A DNA stretch of 64,000 nucleotides from assembly GCA_027490995.1 (NCBI GenBank), contig JAIXWY010000011.1, positions 1,364,001-1,428,000 of the forward strand, read 5' to 3'. Below, one piece after another: positions 34,602-41,830 of this stretch (position 1 is the first letter of the stretch; each line of letters opens with the position of its first letter). This DNA comes from Opitutaceae bacterium. GTDB taxonomy: Bacteria; Verrucomicrobiota; Verrucomicrobiia; Opitutales; Opitutaceae. Position numbers and translations under genes: made by a program. A model generated the notes under the pieces. That model was given only the letters and a program-made list of their open reading frames with translations. It was not told the DNA's origin and made no database searches.

Positions 34602-34946
34602 TTACACCGGCATCCGCATCAGCTCTTGGTACGACTCCACGAGCTTGTTGCGCACTTCGACCATGAGTTGGAACGACACGCCCGCTTCCTGCATCGCGAT
34701 CACGCTCTCATGCAGTTGCGCGCCCTGACCGAGCAAGACGCTGCGCGTCACCTGCTGGGCGTGATCCTGCTTCGCATCCACGGCGGAGACGAGGCTGCCG
34801 AGCACGGAGCTGAAGCCCGGGGCTCCGGCCGAAGGAGCTCCCAAGGACAGCGCAGACGGGGTCAGCGGTGCATCCACCGCGGCGCCTTGGCTGACACGAG
34901 CGAGAAGTGGCGAAACCACGGCTCCAACGGATCCGAGCGGTGACAT
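34602..34946 (-). CDS. fliE: flagellar hook-basal body protein FliE
   Basis: 114 residues. The C-terminal half carries the family motif: 'VLLGQGAQLHESVIAMQEAG' and 'VSFQLMVEVRNKLVESYQEL', ending in 'MRMPV'. FliE joins the MS ring and export gate to the rod. The N-terminal 50 residues are small and low-complexity. Standard order flgB-flgC-fliE-fliF. Confidence 0.95.
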   Translation of the reverse strand: MSPLGSVGAVVSPLLARVSQGAAVDAPLTPSALSLGAPSAGAPGFSSVLGSLVSAVDAKQDHAQQVTRSVLLGQGAQLHESVIAMQEAGVSFQLMVEVRNKLVESYQELMRMPV

Positions 34947-34957
34947 GGTGGGCAGAA

Positions 34958-35377
34958 TCAGCGTCCAATCTCGAGCGCCTTGGCGGCCATCTGCCGCGCA
35001 TTTTTCACGACGCTCAGGTTCGCTTCGTAAGCACGCGTGGCGGTGATAAGATCCACCATCTCAAACGCCAGATTCACGTTCGGCAGCTGCACCATTCCAT
35101 CCGGGCCAGCATCGGGATGCTGCGGATCAAAGATGCGTTGTCCGCGCGACGTGTCGGGTACGATCGACGAGACGCGCACCCCCTGCAGGGAGTTGCCGGC
35201 CTGGCCCTGCGTCCGCAGCAACTCACTCTCAAACGTGACCAAGCGACGCTGATAGGGTTGGCCATCGGGACCTCGCGTGGTCTGCGCATTCGCGATATTC
35301 TGGGCCACAATGTCGAGGCGCGTGCGTTGAGCATTGAGCGCGCCGGCGGAAACGTCGATGCCACTGATGAGATTCAT
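34958..35377 (-). CDS. flgC: flagellar rod protein FlgC
   Basis: 139 residues. N-terminal 'LISGIDVSAGALNAQRTRLD' and 'IVAQNIANAQTTRGPDGQPY', then C-terminal 'PNVNLAFEMVDLITATRAYE' and 'NARQMAAKAL', are typical of the proximal rod protein FlgC. It follows flgB and precedes fliE by 11 bases. Confidence 0.97.
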   Translation of the reverse strand: MNLISGIDVSAGALNAQRTRLDIVAQNIANAQTTRGPDGQPYQRRLVTFESELLRTQGQAGNSLQGVRVSSIVPDTSRGQRIFDPQHPDAGPDGMVQLPNVNLAFEMVDLITATRAYEANLSVVKNARQMAAKALEIGR

Positions 35378-35421
35378 GAGCGAGGACTCAGGGTAAGGCG
35401 GCGATGCGGGTAACGGCGCGA

Positions 35422-35808
35422 TCAGAAGGGCCGACCCGTGATGGCGAGACGCAGCTGCTTGATGTTGCGACTGACCATCTCAGTCAGAAAGTCGTACTCC
35501 ACGGCGTTGCGATTCATCGCGAGCAACTCCTCCTCGATCTCAACCGAGTTTCCGTCCGGACGCACCGCCCGGGCGTGCACGTCCTCCGATAGCGAAGGAG
35601 TCACGCCGCGTAGGTCAGCGGGACTGGCCCCGGACGCGACCTGCGCGCGGAGCTCGGAGGCAAAGTCAGCAGCCAAATCGAGTCTTCGATAACCAGGCGT
35701 CTCCGCGTTAGCGATGTTCGCGGCAATCGCCGAATGGCGCAGCACCGAGGCATCCAACAGGGTGCGCGCGAGCTGGTAGTTCGAAGACTGGAAGATCGGG
35801 TCAACCAT
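35422..35808 (-). CDS. flgB: flagellar rod protein FlgB, first gene of the long operon
   Basis: About 128 residues from the ATG at 35808 ('MVDPIFQSSNYQLARTLLDA'); the longer frame to 35856 runs through the promoter. 'AIAANIANAETPGYRRLDL' and C-terminal 'EEELLAMNRNAVEYDFLTEM' identify FlgB. It heads the 19-gene operon flgB to fliR (35808-21215). The -24/-12 element ends 13 bases before the ATG, and no SD is present in the three bases that would remain as leader. Confidence 0.96.
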   Translation of the reverse strand: MVDPIFQSSNYQLARTLLDASVLRHSAIAANIANAETPGYRRLDLAADFASELRAQVASGASPADLRGVTPSLSEDVHARAVRPDGNSVEIEEELLAMNRNAVEYDFLTEMVSRNIKQLRLAITGRPF

Positions 35809-35821
35809 GCGGGGCACCGAT

Positions 35822-35837
35822 TGCAATGTGCGTGCCA
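35822..35837 (-). promoter_or_regulatory. predicted sigma54 (-24/-12) promoter of the flgB operon
   Basis: The minus strand reads TGGCACGCACATTGCA, a full match to the consensus TGGCACG-N4-TTGCA, with GG at 35836-35835 and GC at 35824-35823. Predicted +1 near 35811, three bases before the ATG. A perfect dyad lies about 115 bp upstream. This is the best of the four operon-head elements. Confidence 0.8.
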
Positions 35838-35944
35838 GCGGCACTCGCTGCGTCACATATCGCTCATTACAAAGGCGATAAAGTATGACGGAAAATGATT
35901 CCTACCGACCGATGAACATCCCGAGCGCGCTGCGAGCAGCGAGC

Positions 35945-35957
35945 GGCAATTCTTGCC
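35945..35957. promoter_or_regulatory. GGCA-N5-TGCC dyad between flgB and the cheR-like gene
   Basis: GGCAATTCTTGCC in the shared divergent region, about 115 bp upstream of the flgB -24 GG and 86 bp before the cheR-like ATG. It could serve either side. Same dyad as at the other three operon heads. Confidence 0.55.
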
Positions 35958-35961
35958 CGGC

Positions 35962-35990
35962 CTCCCGCGCGTCAGCTGACGGGAGTTTTT
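35962..35990 (+). terminator. terminator-like hairpin in the leader of the cheR-like operon
   Basis: CTCCCG (35962-35967) pairs with CGGGAG (35980-35985), with an inner TCA/TGA pairing across a small bulge, followed directly by TTTTT at 35986-35990. It has the form of an intrinsic terminator on the plus strand, yet no plus-strand gene lies upstream of it. It may be an attenuator for the signalling operon or a block to antisense transcription from the flgB side. Confidence 0.45.
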
Positions 35991-36042
35991 CCGTGCGCAT
36001 CTTCATTCGCGGTTGAACGAGTCGATACTCGCTCTTGAGACC

Positions 36043-36816
36043 ATGTCGGATCACGAGCAGGAGCCCCAGCTAGTACCCTACCCCACCCGTTCGCGCGGCG
36101 TCGGCGGGAGCACGGGCACGATCGGCGACTACTGGCGGTTTCTGCAAGACGATCCTCGGGCTTCGGCCGAAGAGCCCGATCATGTTGTGTATTCGTTTTG
36201 TTCTGACGCTTTCTTCAGCGACCCCGAGCACTTCGCATTTTTGGGCGAGCGGATTCTCCCGGTTCTGGCCGCTCGGCGGAGGTCGGCAGGCTGGCGGACC
36301 TGCAACCTGTGGTGCGTCGGATGCGGTACGGGCGAAGAAGCTTACTCGCTCGCCCTCGCGGCCGAAGCGGCGCTGGCACCCCTTGATCCGGCGTGGCCTT
36401 GGCGGATCGAGGCGTCGGAGCCGTCGCCGCGGGCCTTGCAGCGAGCACGAATTGGCGTCTACGCGGAGAAAGCGCTGGAACGCATTCCTCCGGCAATGCG
36501 ATCGGTCGGCTTTGAGCGTGGTTTCGGCCCACAGTCGGGTCGCGTCCGCGTGCGCTCTCGATTGCAGGAGAACATTACCTTCCGAGACCTCACTGGGACG
36601 GAGGAGACGCTGCCCTTCCGCGACCCTTTTCACGTGATTCTTTGCCGGTCCGCTCTGAACGCGTGGCCGGCAGAGTCTCGCGCAGCATCCGTTCATCGTC
36701 TCCTGACGCAGCTCGTCCCAGGGGGATACCTCATCGTGGGCCGGTCAGACCCACTCGACGGCGACCTACCGACGGCGCATCGCGTGGCGCCCCACGTCTA
36801 TCGGCGTCCCCTCTGA
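36043..36816 (+). CDS. CheR-like methyltransferase with an altered active-site motif
   Basis: About 257 residues from the ATG at 36043 (a TTG at 36013 would add ten). The SAM-binding motif 'LWCVGCGTGEEAYSLAL' and the later 'VILCRSALNAWPAESRAASV' and 'VPGGYLIVGRSDPL' are CheR-like. The N-terminal helical domain is largely missing. At the usual N-x-T-x-F-F-R motif the sequence is 'CSDAFFSDPEHF', so by my alignment Thr is Asp and the conserved Arg is Ser. Receptor methylation activity is therefore doubtful. It is the first gene of the operon divergent from flgB, and the kinase-like gene follows after 5 bases. Confidence 0.75.
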   Translation: MSDHEQEPQLVPYPTRSRGVGGSTGTIGDYWRFLQDDPRASAEEPDHVVYSFCSDAFFSDPEHFAFLGERILPVLAARRRSAGWRTCNLWCVGCGTGEEAYSLALAAEAALAPLDPAWPWRIEASEPSPRALQRARIGVYAEKALERIPPAMRSVGFERGFGPQSGRVRVRSRLQENITFRDLTGTEETLPFRDPFHVILCRSALNAWPAESRAASVHRLLTQLVPGGYLIVGRSDPLDGDLPTAHRVAPHVYRRPL

Positions 36817-36821
36817 ACCGC

Positions 36822-38522
36822 ATGTCCTCTTCCGCTCCCAAGGCCTCTGATCTCCCCACAGATCAGCCCCCCTCTTCCCCGTCCCCGAGCCCCGCTGAGA
36901 CTGTCCTCGGAGAGGAAATGGGCGGCCTCTCGTCCTCCGCCGGCTTGGCCGAGCTGCAGCAGGATCCGGCAAACTTTGCGCGCATCTTTCTCCGCCTGCG
37001 AACGGTGGAGGCCCGGCTCGAGCAGATGCTCTCGCTGTTTCCCGGCGTCATCTTTCACCAAAGACCTGATTTCTCTTTTGCGTTCGTCGGACCAGGATTT
37101 GAAGCCTTGCTCGGGCTCGATCCCCGGCCGCTGACACGGAATGGCCAGCCCCTGTTGCGCCTCATCCACGAACAAGATGAGCGGGCGTTCCACGCGGAGC
37201 TGGAACGCGCGGCGTTGGCCGAGCGGCCGTTCTCCTCAGTCTATCGCGTGCTCAATCCTCAGACCGGCGCGTACGTCTATCTCCTCGACATCCGTAAGGC
37301 GGTACGGTCACCCAGTGGCCTGGTCCTCGGCTATGAGGGGATCTGGCTCGATATCACCCGGCAAAAAATTGCCGAGGACCGCCTGAGCAGCCGTTCGTGG
37401 AAGGAATCTCTCTCCACCCTCACCCGCGGATTGCTCCAAGACTTTGGCAGCGCGCTGACCGGAATCTTTTCCCTCAGCGAACTGTACCACAGCACCCTGC
37501 CCTTGCGCCACCCGCTCCGGGACGGGCTGGCCCTCATCCGAGAGAACGCCGCGGAGGCGCAGCGACTGGTCCGCATGATCCTGGAGCTGAACTCGGACAC
37601 CTCGGGCGAACGTAGCTACCTGAATCTCGGTCGTCTCGTGCGGGATCAGCTCGACATCCTGAAGCTGGTGCTACCGCGCGGTACGCAACTGACCGGACCG
37701 GGAGATGACGGAGCGTGGCCGGTGCATCTCGACGAGACGGCCTTCCGCCAGACGCTCGTAAACTTGGCCATGAACGCACGCGACGCGCTGCGCGGACCCG
37801 GCGACATTCGCATTGCCCTGCGCGCTCTCGGACCAGGCGAGCGAATTTCCCCCGATGCCCACCCCACCCCGCTGCCTCTGCCCCTGCCGGCAGTCGAGCT
37901 CACGTTTGCCGACAACGGCGTCGGCATCCTCCCCGCTCACCTCAGCCGGATCTTCGATCCGTTCTTCACCACGAAGGAAAGCGCGCGGGGCGCCGGACTC
38001 GGTCTCTATCACGCCCGCCTTTTTGCGGAGGACTGCGGCGGTAGCATCTCCGTCAGCAGCACGCCGGGTGAGGGCACGACGTTCCATCTGATTCTTCCCC
38101 TCGCCGATCTGGACCGCGCGGGCGTGCGCGATCCCGGAGACGCCGCCATCCCCCGCGCCGTGCGGGCGCTGTACCTAGAACGCGATATGACAGACGAAGG
38201 GCCCATGGTGGAAGCCCTGCGCAGTCGCGAATGGGAAGTACGAACGCTTGCCACGGTTGAGCACGCTCAGCGCCAGCTCCGCGAAGAGGGGGCCCGAATC
38301 GATTTCATTCTCATCCGCCAACCTGAAGCAGATGGCGCGTTACGGGTCTTCCTCGCCGAACTCCGGCGCGATCACCCCGGACTCCGCATTGTCCTCAACC
38401 TCACCCTCCCCGCCGCCGAACGCGGCGCCGGCCTGCGCGCTCAGGTCGATCTCTTCCTCCCCACCGGCATCCACGATCAAGACGCAGCTGATGCTGTGGC
38501 CCAAATGCTGCGACTCCCATGA
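36822..38522 (+). CDS. PAS/histidine-kinase-like protein lacking the phosphoacceptor His, with a pseudo-receiver
   Basis: About 566 residues. An N-terminal disordered region is followed by a PAS domain (about residues 68-190, 'GFEALLGLDPRPLTRNGQPL'), a DHp-like helix pair, and an ATPase domain (about 270-430) with N box 'LVNLAMNARDAL', G1 'FADNGVGI', F box 'FDPFFTTK' and G2 'GAGLGLYHARLFAEDCGG'. The DHp motif, usually A-H-D-F-N-N-x-L, reads 'LLQDFGSALTGI', so the phosphoacceptor His is Gln206 (37437-37439). The C-terminal domain resembles a receiver but has 'DFILIRQPEADG' where the phosphoacceptor Asp should be. ATP binding looks intact; autophosphorylation does not. It overlaps the next gene by ATGA. 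Confidence 0.8.
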   Translation: MSSSAPKASDLPTDQPPSSPSPSPAETVLGEEMGGLSSSAGLAELQQDPANFARIFLRLRTVEARLEQMLSLFPGVIFHQRPDFSFAFVGPGFEALLGLDPRPLTRNGQPLLRLIHEQDERAFHAELERAALAERPFSSVYRVLNPQTGAYVYLLDIRKAVRSPSGLVLGYEGIWLDITRQKIAEDRLSSRSWKESLSTLTRGLLQDFGSALTGIFSLSELYHSTLPLRHPLRDGLALIRENAAEAQRLVRMILELNSDTSGERSYLNLGRLVRDQLDILKLVLPRGTQLTGPGDDGAWPVHLDETAFRQTLVNLAMNARDALRGPGDIRIALRALGPGERISPDAHPTPLPLPLPAVELTFADNGVGILPAHLSRIFDPFFTTKESARGAGLGLYHARLFAEDCGGSISVSSTPGEGTTFHLILPLADLDRAGVRDPGDAAIPRAVRALYLERDMTDEGPMVEALRSREWEVRTLATVEHAQRQLREEGARIDFILIRQPEADGALRVFLAELRRDHPGLRIVLNLTLPAAERGAGLRAQVDLFLPTGIHDQDAADAVAQMLRLP

Positions 38523-39793
38523 GCCTTCCCTCCGCTAGCCCCCCCCCGCCCCCGATTCTCATCGTCGACGACGAGGCGGTGGTCCTCGCCGCCTTGAAGG
38601 AGACGTTAGAGCGGGAGAAGTACCATGTGGTCACCTGCTCCAGCCCACTTAAGGCCCTCGAATTGCTCCGCTCGCAGCAATTCGCCGTGATTCTTTCGGA
38701 CCAGCGCATGCCGGAAATGCAGGGACTCGATTTTCTCATCGAGTCCCGCAAGCTCAATCCCCGCGCCTCCCGCATTCTAATCACCGCGGTCCTCTCGCTT
38801 CCGACCATCGTCGATGCAATCAATCGCGGGGAGATCTTCCGCTTCGTCGCCAAACCATGGCTGCGCGAGGAACTCACCGCAACCGTCCGAAACGCCTTCT
38901 CACGTTACCAGCTGATCGAGGAGAACGAGCGGCTCACCGGCGAGACGCGTCGCCTCAACGATCAGCTCAGCCTCGCCAATGCCGCTCTCGCTGCTCAGGT
39001 GCAGGATCTCAAGCTCCAACGCGTCGCTCTCGACGAGGCCAATCGCCAGCTGCAAACCAGCTACGAGCACTCGCTCGATCTTTGCAGCCGCATCCTCAAC
39101 ACGTTTGATTCCCACCTCGCGGGCCAGACCAAGGCCATGGTCGAGATCGCCCGACGCATGGCCGAATCCTCCGGATTCACCGACGCCCAGCGTCACGCCT
39201 TGCGCGCCTCGGCATGGCTCTGCGACCTCGGTCTGATCGGCGTACACCGCGACGTTCTCCGCCACTTTCGCAATCATCCGGAAACGCTCACCGAGACGGA
39301 GCGTCTCGCGATCAGCCACCACCCCGTCTACAGCCAGACCCTCGCCTCCCACGTCGATCCCAGCCCCGAAGTCGGCGAGACCATTCGCTGCCACCACGAG
39401 CGCTTCGACGGCACCGGGTATCCCGACGGGCTCGCGGGCGAGACAATCCCGTGGACCGCGCGCTGCCTCGCCGTCGCGGTGTGGTTCGTTGAGAGTGGAC
39501 TGCCCAAGGAGCAGGCCATTGAGCTCATCCTCGCCGAGTCTGGCCGCGCTCTGGACCCTGAGGCCGTGCGCCTCTTTCTCAAGGTCACTCACCTGTTGCA
39601 TCTACCCCGGCAGGTCCGCGAAGTGCTCCTCGACGAGCTTTCCCCGGGTATGGTGCTCGCCAACGGACTCTACAGTCCACACGGCCTGCTGCTCGTCGGC
39701 GAGGGCCAGACGCTCAGCTCAAACACGATCTCGAAAATCCGGAACCACAACCTGATCAGCCCGATCAGCCAGCGACTCCTCGTCTACTCATAG
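38519..39793 (+). CDS. response regulator with a degenerate HD-GYP-type output domain
   Basis: 424 residues. The receiver domain (residues 12-130) is intact: 'ILIVDDEAVV', phosphoacceptor Asp in 'VILSDQRMPEMQG', 'ILITA' and 'FVAKPW'. A coiled coil (about 140-185) leads to an HD-GYP-like domain. The first His-containing helix has 'AGQTKAMVEIA' and the HD motif reads 'WLCDLGLIGV' in place of LLHDIGKIGI. Downstream 'CHHERFDGTGYPDGLAGETI' is well kept, but 'AVAVWFVES' replaces ADVFDAL. Several metal ligands are thus lost and cyclic-di-GMP hydrolysis is unlikely; a sensor or scaffold role is possible. Confidence 0.85.
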   Translation: MSLPSASPPPPPILIVDDEAVVLAALKETLEREKYHVVTCSSPLKALELLRSQQFAVILSDQRMPEMQGLDFLIESRKLNPRASRILITAVLSLPTIVDAINRGEIFRFVAKPWLREELTATVRNAFSRYQLIEENERLTGETRRLNDQLSLANAALAAQVQDLKLQRVALDEANRQLQTSYEHSLDLCSRILNTFDSHLAGQTKAMVEIARRMAESSGFTDAQRHALRASAWLCDLGLIGVHRDVLRHFRNHPETLTETERLAISHHPVYSQTLASHVDPSPEVGETIRCHHERFDGTGYPDGLAGETIPWTARCLAVAVWFVESGLPKEQAIELILAESGRALDPEAVRLFLKVTHLLHLPRQVREVLLDELSPGMVLANGLYSPHGLLLVGEGQTLSSNTISKIRNHNLISPISQRLLVYS

Positions 39794-39900
39794 AGATCGG
39801 AGGCCGTGCGGCTGGGCCAAAGTCGATGGCGTAAGTAAGGTGCCAATCGATGGGGTGCTCCTCCAGTTGTCATACTCCCCAAGCTAGGCTGCTCGGGACT

Positions 39901-40389
39901 ATGACAACCTCCCGACCCTGCATCCAATCGAACCGTTCCCTAGCCCAGATCATCGCTGGCCTTGCTCTAGCCTGCTCTCTACTCCTTCTTCACGGCGGCT
40001 GCGCCAGCGTAGTGCGCGGCGGATCGGAGAAACTCATGATCCAGACTTCGCCGTCAGGCGCATCTGTTCGTCTCTCCACGGGGCAGTCCGGGACGACTCC
40101 ATTCGAGGTCGAGGTCCGTCGTAAGGACACGATCTTTGTCTCCATTTCGAAGGCTGGCTACAAACCGCTTGAGACGGCCGTGATCTCCAGCATCGACGGC
40201 GCCTCGCTCGGCATCGGTACCGCCGCAAACCTGCTTTTTCTCCCGGTGATCAACGACATCGTCGATTATCAAACCGGCGCTAATTACTCACATAAGCCAA
40301 ATCCGCTGGTTGTAACTCTGATCCCCGAAACATCCGCTGAAAACTATCCGCTCGTGGCGCCGCCAGGCAGCACTCCCAAAACTCCCTGA
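39901..40389 (+). CDS. PEGA-domain-like lipoprotein
   Basis: About 162 residues. The N-terminus has a signal sequence ending in a lipobox ('LLLLHGGC'), so the mature protein should be lipid-anchored. A following beta-rich repeat ('KLMIQTSPSGASVRLSTGQS', 'TPFEVEVRRKDTIFVSISKA', 'GYKPLETAV') resembles PEGA domains of surface proteins. A glycine-rich hydrophobic stretch ('GASLGIGTAANLLFLPVIND') occurs near residue 105. Substrate unknown. No operon partner is evident. Confidence 0.75.
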   Translation: MTTSRPCIQSNRSLAQIIAGLALACSLLLLHGGCASVVRGGSEKLMIQTSPSGASVRLSTGQSGTTPFEVEVRRKDTIFVSISKAGYKPLETAVISSIDGASLGIGTAANLLFLPVINDIVDYQTGANYSHKPNPLVVTLIPETSAENYPLVAPPGSTPKTP

Positions 40390-40527
40390 AGCTCGGCCGG
40401 CATCGGATGCTGCTTCGCGGAGCACGCAGCAGCGGGCCATTTTACTGCGAGCTGCGTCACGTTCCCGCCCGTTGATTGCTCAGGATCGGAGTGAACCCTT
40501 GAGCGTGGCATCGACTCAAGACTACTC

Positions 40528-41700
40528 ATGCGTTCTCGTGATCGCATGATGCAGCGCTTCCTCGAGACTTCGCCACGTATCCCATCAACCCGCCTTGAAT
40601 TGCTCAATCACTGCACCCCTTCGGTCCTACGCAGTATCCGGTTGCTAACTACTCTGGCGTGCGCGGTCGTTTTTTTTGGAGCTCCCGCCACCACCCCGAC
40701 CGCACACGCCGCCGACTCCATCACTTACCCGGCGAACCTGCGTTCTGGCGGGGGCGGCGGACGCCACCTCGTTTTCCTGACCGGCGACGAGGAGTACCGC
40801 GGCGAGGAGGGTCTCCCCATGCTCGCCAAGCTTCTGAGCGTGCGGCACGGCTTCCGCTGCACGGTCCTTTTCCCCCTCGATCCCGACGGCACGATCAACC
40901 CCGATAACGCCGCCAGCCTCGCTGGCAGCGAGGCGCTGGAAAGCGCCGACGGTCTGGTGATGATGCTCCGCTTCCGCCGCTGGCCGGATGCGGTGATGCA
41001 ACGCTTTGCCGATGCCGTCGACCGCGGGATCCCGATCATCGCTCTGCGCACCAGCACGCACGCATTCCGGTTTCCCGAAAAGGCGCCCACGGCATTTCGC
41101 GCCTTCAACACGTTCGGCCGCGACGTCCTCGGCGAGGGCTGGGTCAGCCACTGGGGCCCTAATCGCCAAGGAGCCACGCTCAGCGTGGTCGAGGCGGTGA
41201 ACGCCCGTCACCCCATCCTCCGCGGCGTCGGGCCGATTCTTGCCGACTCCGGAGTCTACGAAGCGCACCCCGTCGCCGATGCGACGATCCTGCTGCGCGG
41301 GCAGGTTCTCAGCGGAATGAACGTCTCCGCCCCACCCGCGACGTTCGCCAAGGTCCGTGCCTCTGACGGAGTGAGTCAACCGGTGAACGAACCCATGATG
41401 CCTGTCGCTTGGTTCCGCGAGCGCGCCCGCGAGGGAGGCAAGCCCCAGCGCATCGTGTGTACCACTCTCGGCGCGGCCTCGGATCTCACCGACGAGGATC
41501 TCCGACGTCTCGTCATCAATTCCGTGTACTGGAGCTTCGGTCTCTTTATCCCTGGCCGGGCCGACGCGCGGGTGGTCGATCCCTACGCCCCCACTCCCTA
41601 TCGCTTCGGCGGCTATCTGCGGGGGGTGCGACCGGCCGACCACGCGATCGGCCATAAACTCCCCAGTGCCACCCCCGCCGCATCCGGCCCCACACCCTGA
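40528..41700 (+). CDS. secreted ThuA-like (trehalose-utilisation-type) protein
   Basis: About 390 residues with a hydrophobic export segment near residues 36-60 ('LLTTLACAVVFFGAPA'). The class-I glutamine-amidotransferase-like fold of ThuA is suggested by 'GGGGRHLVFLTGDEEYRGEE', 'ESADGLVMMLRFRRWPDAVM', and 'IPIIALRTSTHAFRF'. ThuA proteins are linked to sugar metabolism in PVC bacteria and Rhizobiales, but the reaction is unproven. The N-terminus before the signal segment is long, so a later TTG start near 40600 is possible. Confidence 0.75.
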   Translation: MRSRDRMMQRFLETSPRIPSTRLELLNHCTPSVLRSIRLLTTLACAVVFFGAPATTPTAHAADSITYPANLRSGGGGGRHLVFLTGDEEYRGEEGLPMLAKLLSVRHGFRCTVLFPLDPDGTINPDNAASLAGSEALESADGLVMMLRFRRWPDAVMQRFADAVDRGIPIIALRTSTHAFRFPEKAPTAFRAFNTFGRDVLGEGWVSHWGPNRQGATLSVVEAVNARHPILRGVGPILADSGVYEAHPVADATILLRGQVLSGMNVSAPPATFAKVRASDGVSQPVNEPMMPVAWFRERAREGGKPQRIVCTTLGAASDLTDEDLRRLVINSVYWSFGLFIPGRADARVVDPYAPTPYRFGGYLRGVRPADHAIGHKLPSATPAASGPTP

Positions 41701-41830
41701 TCGGTCCGAAGAAATCAGAGCGCATCACGACCCCGTTCGTCGGGCGGCGCGATGCATCCCAAACCGACGCGGGAGCTTGAATCGTAGCGGGGCAAGGTCA
41801 GCCTGACTGCTCCGCGCCCGCGGCTACCCC

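Noticed and set aside
35945..35957. GGCAATTCTTGCC as a sigma54 promoter for the plus-strand cheR-like gene
   Set aside because: GG-to-GC offset is 10, not 12, and it matches the dyad found upstream of the other sigma54 promoters instead.
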